Shown here: piece by piece, positions 7,599-15,750 of the stretch
How the letters are laid out: every line of letters begins with the position of its first letter
Numbering within the stretch: position 1 is the stretch's first letter
Assembly: GCA_044450785.1 (NCBI GenBank)
Contig: JBIOJM010000086.1
Location: 1-30,730, forward strand
DNA length: 30,730 nt
Source of the DNA: JBIOJM01 sp044450785
Lineage (GTDB): Bacteria; Planctomycetota; Planctomycetia; Isosphaerales; Isosphaeraceae
Direction of reading: 5' to 3'
Notes under the pieces: model-generated
Database searches by the model: none
What the model saw: the letters and a program-made list of their open reading frames with translations, nothing else
Told to the model about the DNA's origin: nothing
Program-made: the position numbers and the translations under genes

Positions 7599-9920
7599 AT
7601 GGTCGCCGCGTCACAGTCGCCTTCGAGCCACCGCCCGGGTGAGCGCTGGTATGGCTCTCCCAGTGCCGTTACCGGCGCGGAGGGAGCCGAACCGCGTCAG
7701 GCGTTCCGTGCGGCGCTCGGCCGGTACAAAGCAGGTCGGCTCGCCGCGATCCGGCTAGCCCAGGGCACGGCACCGCAGGGCTTGCGGATCCGCCCTGTGG
7801 GAAACGCGGACGAGATCACCGAATTCCTCGACCAACCCGCCACCGTCCTGGCCCTGGTCGCGCGACTGCCCATCGGCTCGCGCCTTGCCCTCAGCCTGTT
7901 CGGCCTCACCGAAACGACGTCGATTCCGCTCTCGGGGCTGTCCCACGCGCTCAAGATTCTGGGAGCGGAGCCGAACGCGGCGATCGTTGGGCTGCTCGAG
8001 CTCGGGTTGCTCGCGATCGAGATGGGCGCCGAATTCGGACCGGTCGATGAGTTCCGGGTGGTCCTCGAGCGAGGGAGTCTGTTGCGCGTTCGACTGCGGA
8101 TCCACCCCGCGGTCCCGCGTGGGATCCGGACGGTGCGTCCCGAAGCCGAGCCACCCAGGGCCGCCGGTCCGGTCAGTCAGATCCGCGAGTCGGATGGATT
8201 GGAGCCCATCCTCCGGCTGGGGGCCTTGTGGCAGCGCGTCGGGGCCGAGCCGCTGCGCCAGACCCAGCAGGGGACGCTCTACAAGCGCGACCGGGACCGG
8301 CTTACCGACGACCCGGTCCTCGCGGGCCCGATCGCCGACGCACTCAAGCCGTTGCCCGACGCGTCCGCGCTGTGGCTGGCGCTGGCCCGCCACGTCGGAC
8401 TGATCGAGCTCGACCCCGCCGGCGAGCGGCTGCTCGCCGCCCCACCGGAATTCTGGACCGACAACGCCGTGCACCTTCCCCAGATGATCGCCACCGGCTG
8501 GATGGCACTGCAAACCTGGGAAGAGCGGGAAGGGACGGTCTCCGAGCCAAACTCCGCGGGTCCGGCCGTGCCGTATCTCCGGGCCGCCGTGTTGCTCTGG
8601 CTGACCGCGGTCGGCGAATCGGAGTGGGTCGCCCTCGACGACCTGGCGGAGCACCTCTCCACTCGATCGCCCGGATGGGACCAGGCGTCCTTGTCGCACG
8701 AGCCGCGCGCGGCGTTCGCCGCGCCGCGCCGTGGCACGCCGCCGCGCGGCCGAACGCGGGTTCGGCTGGAGGCCGAGGGGGCCACGCGCGGCGTGAGCGT
8801 GCTGGAGTCGCTCCTGCTCGGTGCGGCGTACCCACTCGGTCTGGTTCGCACGGCCGAGGAAGGCCGGGCCCGACGGCGCGTCGTGCAGCTCACACCCTTT
8901 GGGCGTTATGTACTGGCGCTGGGGCCCACCCCGCCACCTCGCGCGAACTTCGAGCAATTCCTGTTCGTGCAGCCGAACTTCGAAGTGGTCGCTTATCGCC
9001 AGGGATTGACGCCTCAGCTCGTGGGCCGGCTCAGCCGGTTCGCGTGGTGGTCCCAACTCGGCGCCGCCCTCGAGCTCAAGCTCACTCGCGAGTCGATCGT
9101 GCACGGTCTGGACGGGGGCTTGACGCCCGAGTCGATGCTGGAAACGCTTACCCGGCACAGCCAGAGGCCGCTGCCGCCCGGAGTGATCGATGCCGTCAAG
9201 AACTGGGCGACGCGCCGCGAGCGCGTGACCTACTATGTGGCCGCCACTCTGATCGAGTTTGGCTCTCGCACCGATCGCGATGCGGCGCTGGAATCCTGGC
9301 CCGCCCGCGATCTTGCCGCCCCGCTCATCGTGGCCGAGCGGTTCCTGCTGGTCGAGGACGAGCGAAAGGTGCCGTTCGATCGCCTCCGCCTGACCAGCTC
9401 GCGCGATTATCGACGGCCCGCCGAGGTCTGCGTCATGGTCGAGAGCGACGGTGTATCGCTGGCGCTCGATCCGGCACGCGCGGACCTCTTGGTCGAGGCT
9501 GAAGTGTCACGGTTCGCCGACCCTTTACTTCCGCCTGAACCGGTCAGGGGCCAGCCGCCGGTGCCGGCGCTTCGGCGATTTGTGATCAGCGCCGCATCGT
9601 TGCGGCGGGGGATGAGCCGGGGCGTCTCGCCGCCCCAGCTTTCCGAATGGTTCGCGCGACGAACGGGTGGCGAAATCCCGCCCGCGTCGCAGCTCTTGCT
9701 CATGGTAAGGACGTCACGAGTCCCACCGCTTGAGGCCGCCCGCAGGGTGGTCCTCACGGTGCCCAGCGTCGAGCTCCTCGATGGCTTGATTCAACATCCA
9801 GCGACAAGTCCCTTGCTGGGCGACCGTCTGGGCCCGACGTCCGTGACGATTCCCGACGATCAAGTGATACCGCTTCAGAATGCCTTGAAGGAGCTGGGGA
9901 TCAACCTCGCGCTGGAGTGA
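7599..9920 (+). CDS. Helicase-associated (Helicase_C_3-like) protein, XPB partner
   Basis: This 773-residue protein has no Walker motifs and so is not itself a helicase. A Helicase_C_3-type domain is visible at about residues 451-550: FEQFLFVQPNFEVVAY, then LKLTRESIVHGLDGGLTPES, then PLPPGVIDAVKNW. The same fold pattern opens the XPB protein two genes upstream. The first 150 residues and residues 190-430 are helix-rich and could contain winged-helix units. The extreme C-terminus (715-773) resembles the 74-residue protein just upstream. The ATG at 7599 lies 14 bases after that small gene's stop, which suggests co-translation. Established context, from memory: in Mycobacterium tuberculosis the XPB gene Rv0861c lies beside Rv0862c, a long protein of this kind. 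The role is unknown; a DNA-binding or loading partner of XPB is the natural inference. Confidence 0.85.
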   Translation: MVAASQSPSSHRPGERWYGSPSAVTGAEGAEPRQAFRAALGRYKAGRLAAIRLAQGTAPQGLRIRPVGNADEITEFLDQPATVLALVARLPIGSRLALSLFGLTETTSIPLSGLSHALKILGAEPNAAIVGLLELGLLAIEMGAEFGPVDEFRVVLERGSLLRVRLRIHPAVPRGIRTVRPEAEPPRAAGPVSQIRESDGLEPILRLGALWQRVGAEPLRQTQQGTLYKRDRDRLTDDPVLAGPIADALKPLPDASALWLALARHVGLIELDPAGERLLAAPPEFWTDNAVHLPQMIATGWMALQTWEEREGTVSEPNSAGPAVPYLRAAVLLWLTAVGESEWVALDDLAEHLSTRSPGWDQASLSHEPRAAFAAPRRGTPPRGRTRVRLEAEGATRGVSVLESLLLGAAYPLGLVRTAEEGRARRRVVQLTPFGRYVLALGPTPPPRANFEQFLFVQPNFEVVAYRQGLTPQLVGRLSRFAWWSQLGAALELKLTRESIVHGLDGGLTPESMLETLTRHSQRPLPPGVIDAVKNWATRRERVTYYVAATLIEFGSRTDRDAALESWPARDLAAPLIVAERFLLVEDERKVPFDRLRLTSSRDYRRPAEVCVMVESDGVSLALDPARADLLVEAEVSRFADPLLPPEPVRGQPPVPALRRFVISAASLRRGMSRGVSPPQLSEWFARRTGGEIPPASQLLLMVRTSRVPPLEAARRVVLTVPSVELLDGLIQHPATSPLLGDRLGPTSVTIPDDQVIPLQNALKELGINLALE

Positions 9921-9929
9921 CCGCAACGG

Positions 9930-9954
9930 TCCTTGGTCCTTGGTCCTTGGTCAG
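9930..9954. repeat. Tandem heptad repeat TCCTTGG (3 copies plus TCAG)
   Basis: Three perfect TCCTTGG units at 9930-9950 are followed by TCAG, starting 9 bases after the stop of the helicase-associated gene. This is the same unit family as at 5242-5273; in the window the two arrays sit on either side of the XPB cassette. The spacing has no spacer-repeat pattern, so it is not a CRISPR. Confidence 0.8.
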
Positions 9955-10039
9955 TGAAAGGATCGGGGGACGGAGCCTTCTCCAACGCTTGGTGAGCATC
10001 TGGATAGAGAATTTCGGAAGGGATTGGTCCGGCACGGGA

Positions 10040-10084
10040 AAAGGATCCAGGAGCCGATTCGACTTAACGGCTCCTGACCCCTTT
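10040..10084. repeat. Imperfect palindrome (GGAGCCG/CGGCTCC type)
   Basis: The left arm AAAGGATCCAGGAGCCG (10040-10056) and right arm CGGCTCCTGACCCCTTT (10068-10084) pair over 9 inner and 5 outer bases around a 3-base mismatch, with an 11-base loop. It resembles REP-type palindromes found between genes of related bacteria (recalled, not checked). It lies just upstream of the candidate promoter at 10101 and could also act as a hairpin ending transcription of the XPB cassette, though no T-run follows directly. Confidence 0.6.
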
Positions 10085-10100
10085 CTCTGCCCATGGTCCA

Positions 10101-10129
10101 TTGCGCGTGGCTCCGTGTTGTGTTATAGT
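10101..10129 (+). promoter_or_regulatory. Sigma70-like promoter with extended -10, for the retropepsin gene
   Basis: TTGCGC (10101-10106) is separated by 17 bases from TATAGT (10124-10129). The -10 is preceded by TG at the extended -10 position (TGTTATAGT, 10121-10129). The ATG of the downstream gene is 84 bases further on. The same nine bases recur upstream of the histidine kinase gene (22464-22472). Confidence 0.45.
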
Positions 10130-10212
10130 GGGTTGTTGCTCGGTCTCGTCGATGCGCGGATCATCTAGCCAGTGGGGACAAGCATCCGCGTGCCAGCGGA
10201 AGGAGCAGGGCC

Positions 10213-10650
10213 ATGCCAGCCGAAGGAGCCAAGCGCGTGGGACGCGTCAGCGTCGAGCTCGAGGTTGCCAACTATGGGGACCTGACCCTGATGGACCGCG
10301 GCCTGCTGCCGCCGGACCAGGTGCGTCGAGAAACGATCCAGGGTGTGGTCGATTCCGGGGCGACGAAGCTGGTGTTGCCGCAGGCCGTCGTGAAACGACT
10401 GGGCCTGCCGCTGGGCAATAAGATTTTCGTTCGTTACGCCGACGGCCGCCAGGCCCTGCGCGAGGGGGCGGAAGGGGTCTACGTCCAACTCCTGGGTCGG
10501 CACGGCACCTTTACCGCCATCGCCGAGCCCAGACGGAAGACCGCTCTGGTCGGCGCGATCGTGCTCGAAGACCTCGATTTACTCGTGGACTGCGCGGCCC
10601 AGCAGGTCGTTCCCCGCGATCCCCGCGGTGCGATCCATGAAATCGAGTGA
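10213..10650 (+). CDS. Retropepsin-like aspartic protease family protein
   Basis: This is a 145-residue single-domain protein of the retropepsin-like (clan AA) aspartyl protease fold. The catalytic triad DSG (residues 47-49) sits in the expected setting GVVDSGATKLVLP, and the later hydrophobic segment TALVGAIVLEDLDLLVD matches the second half of such domains. Having one DSG motif, it would have to form a homodimer, as retroviral proteases do. There is no signal peptide, so the location is cytoplasmic. The start is supported by GGAAGGAG (10199-10206), seven bases or so before the ATG. It has its own candidate promoter at 10101-10129, so it is probably not part of the XPB operon. Bacterial members of this group often accompany toxin-antitoxin or stress loci, but the substrate here is unknown. 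Confidence 0.8.
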   Translation: MPAEGAKRVGRVSVELEVANYGDLTLMDRGLLPPDQVRRETIQGVVDSGATKLVLPQAVVKRLGLPLGNKIFVRYADGRQALREGAEGVYVQLLGRHGTFTAIAEPRRKTALVGAIVLEDLDLLVDCAAQQVVPRDPRGAIHEIE

Positions 10651-10689
10651 GCCGGCGCCGCGATCCTCGGCCGGCTTTGACGATCACCT

Positions 10690-11496
10690 TTAGACCAGCT
10701 CCCCACGCAGGACGGTTATCGCCTGGCCGATCAAGACGACGCGGGGTCCTTCGATGCGGACCTTGACCACGCCGCCACGACAAGAGACCTGGCGCGCTGT
10801 CAGCGCGGAGCGACCGATTTTCTCCGCCCAGTAGGGGCCAAGACAGCAGTGCGCCGAGCCGCAGACCGGGTCCTCGTCGACACCGACCCGAGGCGCGAAG
10901 AACCGGGAGACGAAGTCGTACTCGCGCGACTGGGAACGGCTGGTCACGATCACGCCGCGAACCGGGAATTGCTCGAGCCGGCGGATGTCCGGGCACAGGC
11001 CGCGGACCTGGTCCTCGGATTCGAGCTCGGCCAGGAGGTCGAACCGGTTGCGTCCCGCAAAGCGGACCGGTGCAGCGAGGGCCGAGCGCAGCTCGCCTAG
11101 CTCCTCGAGGCCCGTGACCTCCTCGCCGATCGGCTCGGCGGGAAAATCAAGCTCGATCCCACTGGATCCGCGCCGGGCGGTCAGAAGGCCGCTCCGGGTC
11201 TCGAAGAGCGCTGGCACCCCGGCCGGGAGGTGCTCTTCCTCCCAGAGGATGTGGGCCGTGGCCAGGGTGGCATGGCCGCAGAGATCGACCTCCGACCTGG
11301 GGGTGAACCACCTCAAGCTGAATTTCGAGCTTGTGCCGAGCCGCAGCGCAAAGGCCGTCTCGGAAAGGTTCATCTCCGCCGCCACGTCTTGCATCCAGCG
11401 ATCCTCGGCCGGATCGGAAAGGATGCAAACCGCCGCCGGGTTTCCAGCGAACCGGCGCTCCGTGAACGCGTCCACCTGGCTGATGCGAACGCCCAT
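10690..11496 (-). CDS. PhzF family epimerase/isomerase
   Basis: This 268-residue enzyme belongs to the PhzF/diaminopimelate-epimerase-like fold. The N-terminus VDAFTERRFAGNPAAVC (8-24) and NLSETAFA (43-50) with catalytic glutamate E46 are hallmarks of PhzF. FTPRSEVDLCGHATLATAH (residues 64-82) and GVDEDPVCGSAHCCLGPYW in the second half-domain are the two conserved glycine/histidine loops. PhzF proper isomerises a phenazine precursor, but most family members have unknown substrates, and no phenazine genes are nearby. The ATG at 11494-11496 has AGAGGGA upstream. It ends 39 bases from the retropepsin gene in a convergent arrangement. A -10 TATAAT lies 57 bases upstream. Confidence 0.92.
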   Translation of the reverse strand: MGVRISQVDAFTERRFAGNPAAVCILSDPAEDRWMQDVAAEMNLSETAFALRLGTSSKFSLRWFTPRSEVDLCGHATLATAHILWEEEHLPAGVPALFETRSGLLTARRGSSGIELDFPAEPIGEEVTGLEELGELRSALAAPVRFAGRNRFDLLAELESEDQVRGLCPDIRRLEQFPVRGVIVTSRSQSREYDFVSRFFAPRVGVDEDPVCGSAHCCLGPYWAEKIGRSALTARQVSCRGGVVKVRIEGPRVVLIGQAITVLRGELV

Positions 11497-11552
11497 GAGT
11501 CGTCCCTCTGTGTTGATCTCGAAGCGTGGTATGTCTTCCGCGATGACATGGC

Positions 11553-11558
11553 ATTATA
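11553..11558 (-). promoter_or_regulatory. Consensus -10 box for the PhzF gene
   Basis: Read on the minus strand, this is a perfect TATAAT, 57 bases before the PhzF start. No good -35 is seen at 16-18 bases upstream, so it is only a candidate. Confidence 0.4.
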
Positions 11559-11662
11559 GAGCAACGGTCGCGGCGACGGTTCGCGCGCGTCCAGGCGATT
11601 CTCGATCAGCGAACCCAGGGACGTATCAAGAAATCTGACAATTGTAGGTTGGCAACCGGATC

Positions 11663-13267
11663 ATGCGGTCGTATGCTGACGCCCTGAGGTCCCTGGCGCC
11701 TTCTCCACACTTGATGGCCAGCCGTCTCTCCAGTGGTGAGATCATCCTGGACAAGCTGGCGGCACGGCTGCTGCACGTCGGGGTCTTCATCCTGCTCGGC
11801 CTGCCGGTCCTGAGCCTGCTGACGCTCTTCGGCGGCGTCGACTGGGACTTCGTCCTGGCGGCCTACTTGGCGACGTGCTCGATTACCTTCTTCTCGGCGT
11901 CGCTCGCGGTTCTCATCTCGACCTTCGCCCGCCGGGTGCGCCAGGCTGTCCTGATCGCTTACCTGCTGGAAATTGCCTGGCTGATCATCCCTCCGGCAGC
12001 CGACCCCATCTTCAGGTTCCTATTCCCCCAGGCCTATGGGTGGTTCGAGCCGATCAGCGTCGTGGCGCAAGCGTCGAATCCCTTGTCTGTTGTTCTGATC
12101 GGGATCTCGTTCACGGGGAGGATCAGGGCGAGCACGCTCGCCGCGACCGTCGGCCCGGGGACCTCGCTGCTCGATCCCTTCCTCTGGATGGTCGGGCTCC
12201 AGCTCGCCGCGGGGGCGTTCTTCCTCCTGATTGCCGTATGGCAGCTCCGACCCACGTTCCGCCGCCAGGAGGAGAGCTCGCGCCGGCTCTTCGGGTTCGT
12301 CTCCAGGCTGCGCCGCCCGCGCTGGCTCAACCGGCCGGAATGCGGGGCGGACGCCATGCTCTGGAAGGAGCGGCATTTCGCACGCACGGATGTCTTCACC
12401 AAGCTCGTCGTCCTTCCCGCGACGATCGTTCTGACGGTCTGCGTGATCCTGGGCGGGCAGTTCGATGAGAAGGTCGTGCACTCTTTCTCCGCCATCTGGC
12501 ATGACGGCTACAACTCACGATCCTCCGCGCCGGTGATCTTGAACAATACTCTGTGCGCCATCTCTCCCTTATACGTCGGGCTCTGGCTGCTCGCGGTGGC
12601 CGGCGCTTCGGCATCGGGCGTGACCGTCGAGCGCGAGCAGGACACGTGGGACGGCCTCATCTCATCCCCGCTGACCGGCTGGGAAATCTTGCGAGGCAAG
12701 GCTGTCGGGGCTATCTGGGGCCTGCGCGGGTTCGGCGGACTGCTGAGCCTCTTTTGGTTGGTGGGGCTCGCGGCGGGTGCCGTCCATCCCCTCGGGTTGT
12801 TGCTCGCTTTGCTCATCGCCGGCCTGCTCACCTGGTTCGTCGTGGCCTTGGGGACCCATGCTTCACTGAAGGCTCGGACGACCTCGCGCGCCCTGACAAC
12901 AACCGTCGTGATTCTCGTCTTTCTCAACATCGGCTATGCTGGCGTCGTGTTTCCGCTCCTCGTGGTTTTCGCCACCCCGTACAAGTGGCAGTCCTTCGAG
13001 GTGGGATGTACGCCCCTACTCGCATCCGACGCATTGCTCTCTTATCCTCACGTGGCCAATCTCCTCGAGGCGGCACGGACTCCGGGCCGGCACCTCGACC
13101 TGGATCTTCATTACGTGGCGTACGCGACGATGGTGCTGATTGGCTACGCGATCGCGGCGACACTGCTGACGCGGCGGCTGGTCCGGCGATTCGACGAGCT
13201 GGTCGTTCGGCCGCGCCGCCGGCAGGATGTGCCGAACCAAAGGGTCCGATCGGGCGGCCGGTCGTAA
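11663..13267 (+). CDS. ABC-2 type transporter permease, N-terminus apparently missing
   Basis: This is a 534-residue polytopic inner-membrane protein of the ABC-2 exporter permease type. Hydrophobic segments lie near residues 37-58, 64-87, 94-112, 173-193, 246-264, 300-320, 356-374, 376-396, 411-438 and 488-508. The protein is an internal duplication. The second half contains SGVTVEREQDTWDGLISSPL (318-337) followed by TGWEILRGKAVGA, and the first half begins abruptly at the equivalent point, ASRLSSGEIILDKLAARLLH (19-38). The membrane helix and EREQDTW-like stretch that should come before it are absent, and frames upstream of 11700 hold stops. The gene may thus be 5'-truncated; the first residues (1-18) are not conserved-looking. 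No ATP-binding subunit is adjacent. The ribosome site for 11663 is weak; the alternative ATG at 11714 has none. Confidence 0.82.
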   Translation: MRSYADALRSLAPSPHLMASRLSSGEIILDKLAARLLHVGVFILLGLPVLSLLTLFGGVDWDFVLAAYLATCSITFFSASLAVLISTFARRVRQAVLIAYLLEIAWLIIPPAADPIFRFLFPQAYGWFEPISVVAQASNPLSVVLIGISFTGRIRASTLAATVGPGTSLLDPFLWMVGLQLAAGAFFLLIAVWQLRPTFRRQEESSRRLFGFVSRLRRPRWLNRPECGADAMLWKERHFARTDVFTKLVVLPATIVLTVCVILGGQFDEKVVHSFSAIWHDGYNSRSSAPVILNNTLCAISPLYVGLWLLAVAGASASGVTVEREQDTWDGLISSPLTGWEILRGKAVGAIWGLRGFGGLLSLFWLVGLAAGAVHPLGLLLALLIAGLLTWFVVALGTHASLKARTTSRALTTTVVILVFLNIGYAGVVFPLLVVFATPYKWQSFEVGCTPLLASDALLSYPHVANLLEAARTPGRHLDLDLHYVAYATMVLIGYAIAATLLTRRLVRRFDELVVRPRRRQDVPNQRVRSGGRS

Positions 13268-13278
13268 GACCAACCGGC

Positions 13279-15750
13279 TCAGTGCCGGAACAGGAATTCC
13301 TTGGAATTGATGAGCACCCAGCCCAGGTCCTCGACGGCCTGGCGAAGGTCCTTGGACGACCTAAGGTGCTTGGCGGCGGCGGTCACCTCCGTCGGGGTCG
13401 GGTCGCGGCAAAGTGCGACCGTGTAGAGTTCTCGGGTGACCTGCTCGGGCGACTTGCCGCTCTTGGCGAGCTGAGCCATCCGGCCGTTGTCGTCGCGGAG
13501 CTTGCCGTTGACAGTCGCGCCGCCGATCAACTGGAGCGCCTGCGAGAGGTTCGATTCGCTCTCGCGCTCACATTCGCACGCCAGCTCACGCGCGGGGCGG
13601 CCAAAGGTCTTGAGGAAGGGATTCTCCATTTTCCCGTCCGGAATTTGAGTGGCGCGAGCGCCGCGGGGGAGACCCTCGAACGATGTCGTCGTGGCCGTCA
13701 CGGCCGAGATCGCATCGAGCAGGACCTCGGCCGAAAGGAGCTTCGTCTGTGCGTGCGAACAGTAAAGGGAGTCGTCCGCGTTGAGCGGATTGGTCGTTGC
13801 GCTCAATTGATACGTCCGGCTGTGCAGGATCGACCGGATCAGCCGCTTGAGGTCGTAGCCGTTTTTCACAAAATCGGCCGTCAGGCTGGTGAGCAACTCG
13901 TCGTTGGAGGCCGGGTTCGAGTCGCGGAAATCGTCGACCGGCTCGACAATCCCGCGCCCGATCAGGTGAAACCAGATCCTGTTCACCAGGCTCTTGGCGA
14001 AGAACGGATTCTCGGGGCTCGCCAACCAGGCCGCCAGCCGGGTCCGCCGGTCCTTCGCGGGCGAGTCGTCGAAGACCGGCCCGCCCAAGGCTTTCGGTTT
14101 CATCGTTCGGCCGGTTCGCGGCTGGTGGACGTCGCCCGATCCGGACGCGTAGACGACTTCCTCCTCGGGGAGGTTGCCTTTCTTCCGGCCGATCTGTGCG
14201 AAGAAAGCGGCGAACCCGTAATAGTCGTCCTGGGTCCAGCGCTCGAACGGATGATTATGGCACTTGGCGCACTGGATTCGGACTCCGAGAAAGAGCTGCG
14301 CCGTGGTCTCGACCGCCGATTCGGGGTCGCGGCTGATGCGGTAATAGTTCGTCGCGGGGTTTTTGAACGTTGATCCGTCGGAGGTCAGCAGCGCACGGAC
14401 GAGCTGATCCATGGGCAGGTTGCGCTCCAGGCATTCCCGGATCCAGCGATGGAAGACATAGGCCCCCTTGGTCTGGATCAGACGCCCGTTCGAGCGAAGC
14501 ACGTCGGCGAACTTGAGGGCCCAGAAGTCGTGGAATTCGGGACGTACCAGGAGCCCGTCGATGACATGATCTCGCCGGGTCGCGGGGGGGGCGGCGAGGA
14601 ATTCTTTCACCTCAGCGGGCGTGGGCAGGACGCCGAGGACGTCAAGGTAGACGCGCCGGATGAACTCCCGGTCAGTGCAAAGCTCGGACGGCTTGATCCG
14701 CATGCGATTGAGCTTGTTGAAGACGGCGCGGTCGATCACGTTGTCCTGGGGAACTTGCGCTTGTGCAAACCCCGGGACGTCGACCAGATGGGTCAACCGG
14801 ATGTTGGCCACGAGATTGAGGTAATGGGCGATGATGGCGACCTCTCCCCGTGCTTTGAAACGGACGTAGCCGTCGGCGTCGACCTCGGCGATCGCGGGAT
14901 TGGAGGAGTCGTAGTAGCAGATCGGAGTCACGTCCCGGACCGTCTTGTCGGCGCCGTGAACGAGGACCACGACCTGCTGAGTTAGGGCGAGGGCGACGAG
15001 CACGCGCGATTCCGGCAGGATTTCCAGACGAAGGGCTTCTGGCGCGGCCGGATCGTTCTTGGCCCCTTCCTCGATCCAGTCGTGGAGGAACTCATAGCTC
15101 TTGGAGTTCCGCGTGAGCCGCAGTCCACCCTCGTGTGGGACTTCACCGAGGGGTTTGCGCAGGATGAGGCTGGTTCCGGGCGCGATGGGGTTGATCCGCC
15201 GGCCGCCGACCTCGCGCGACAGGATCGAGAAGTCCTGGTCGGGGAGGTAGCCGCGCAGGCTCAGCCGGAACCCCCCTTTGCCGGTCGGAGTGCCGTGACA
15301 CGCTCCCGTGTTACAGCCAGACTGGCTGAACGCCGGGATCACGTCACGGGGAAAGCTCACTGGCGACGGCAGGTCCATCGCCTCGACCTGGACGGTCGTA
15401 CTCGCCTCGAAACTGCCGTTGCGGGCGACGATTGTCGCCTGCCCGTTCCCTCTGGGAACGATCCTCCCCTTGACCGAGACCGAGGCGACCGAAGGGTTCA
15501 AACTGACCCACTGGACCGCACGCGTCCGGTCCTGGACCGAGCGGTCATCGTCTCGAACGGTTGCGATAACCTGAGCCGTCGCGCGCCGGCCGATTAGCTT
15601 GGAGTGCACCGGAGTGATCGTGATGCCGCTGCCCGTGGGAGCCTGGCCGTCTTCATCCGCCTTCACCCACTCGGTGGCCCCATTCCACATTGAAATCAAC
15701 GTCGCCATCAGAAAAGTTGCAATGCGTCGGCGAGCGAAGCGGGCGTGCAT
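13279..15750 (-). CDS. DUF1549/DUF1553 protein with Ig-like domains and cytochrome-type motifs
   Basis: This is an 823-residue exported protein of a family greatly expanded in planctomycetes. It has a basic-hydrophobic signal sequence (MHARFARRRIATFLMATLIS), then a bacterial Ig-like (BIG2) domain at about 50-122. CNTGACHG follows (146-153, a CX4CH motif), then a second Ig-like domain at about 245-322. DUF1549 spans about 338-520 and contains CAKCHNHPFERW (494-505), a CxxCH haem-type site. DUF1553 spans about 560-815, with the family signature SLVNRIWFHLIGRG and a C-terminal KEFLF. Members sit in the periplasm, often next to DUF1501 or sulfatase genes; no such partner is present here. The start at 15750 is chosen over the upstream frame because of the signal sequence and GGAGG nine bases or so upstream. 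It converges with the ABC permease, leaving only 11 bases between stops. Confidence 0.92.
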   Translation of the reverse strand: MHARFARRRIATFLMATLISMWNGATEWVKADEDGQAPTGSGITITPVHSKLIGRRATAQVIATVRDDDRSVQDRTRAVQWVSLNPSVASVSVKGRIVPRGNGQATIVARNGSFEASTTVQVEAMDLPSPVSFPRDVIPAFSQSGCNTGACHGTPTGKGGFRLSLRGYLPDQDFSILSREVGGRRINPIAPGTSLILRKPLGEVPHEGGLRLTRNSKSYEFLHDWIEEGAKNDPAAPEALRLEILPESRVLVALALTQQVVVLVHGADKTVRDVTPICYYDSSNPAIAEVDADGYVRFKARGEVAIIAHYLNLVANIRLTHLVDVPGFAQAQVPQDNVIDRAVFNKLNRMRIKPSELCTDREFIRRVYLDVLGVLPTPAEVKEFLAAPPATRRDHVIDGLLVRPEFHDFWALKFADVLRSNGRLIQTKGAYVFHRWIRECLERNLPMDQLVRALLTSDGSTFKNPATNYYRISRDPESAVETTAQLFLGVRIQCAKCHNHPFERWTQDDYYGFAAFFAQIGRKKGNLPEEEVVYASGSGDVHQPRTGRTMKPKALGGPVFDDSPAKDRRTRLAAWLASPENPFFAKSLVNRIWFHLIGRGIVEPVDDFRDSNPASNDELLTSLTADFVKNGYDLKRLIRSILHSRTYQLSATTNPLNADDSLYCSHAQTKLLSAEVLLDAISAVTATTTSFEGLPRGARATQIPDGKMENPFLKTFGRPARELACECERESESNLSQALQLIGGATVNGKLRDDNGRMAQLAKSGKSPEQVTRELYTVALCRDPTPTEVTAAAKHLRSSKDLRQAVEDLGWVLINSKEFLFRH

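Noticed and set aside
7755..9158. Long minus-strand open frame of 467 codons
   Set aside because: It is opposite the helicase-associated gene, is Arg/Gly/Pro-rich and has no recognisable motif.
11580..11712. Frameshift explanation for the short N-terminus of the ABC permease
   Set aside because: The other plus frames upstream contain stops within a few codons, so no single frameshift restores the missing part.
12553..14373. Long plus-strand open frame of 606 codons
   Set aside because: It crosses the ABC permease in another frame and the DUF1549 gene in antisense, and has no motif.
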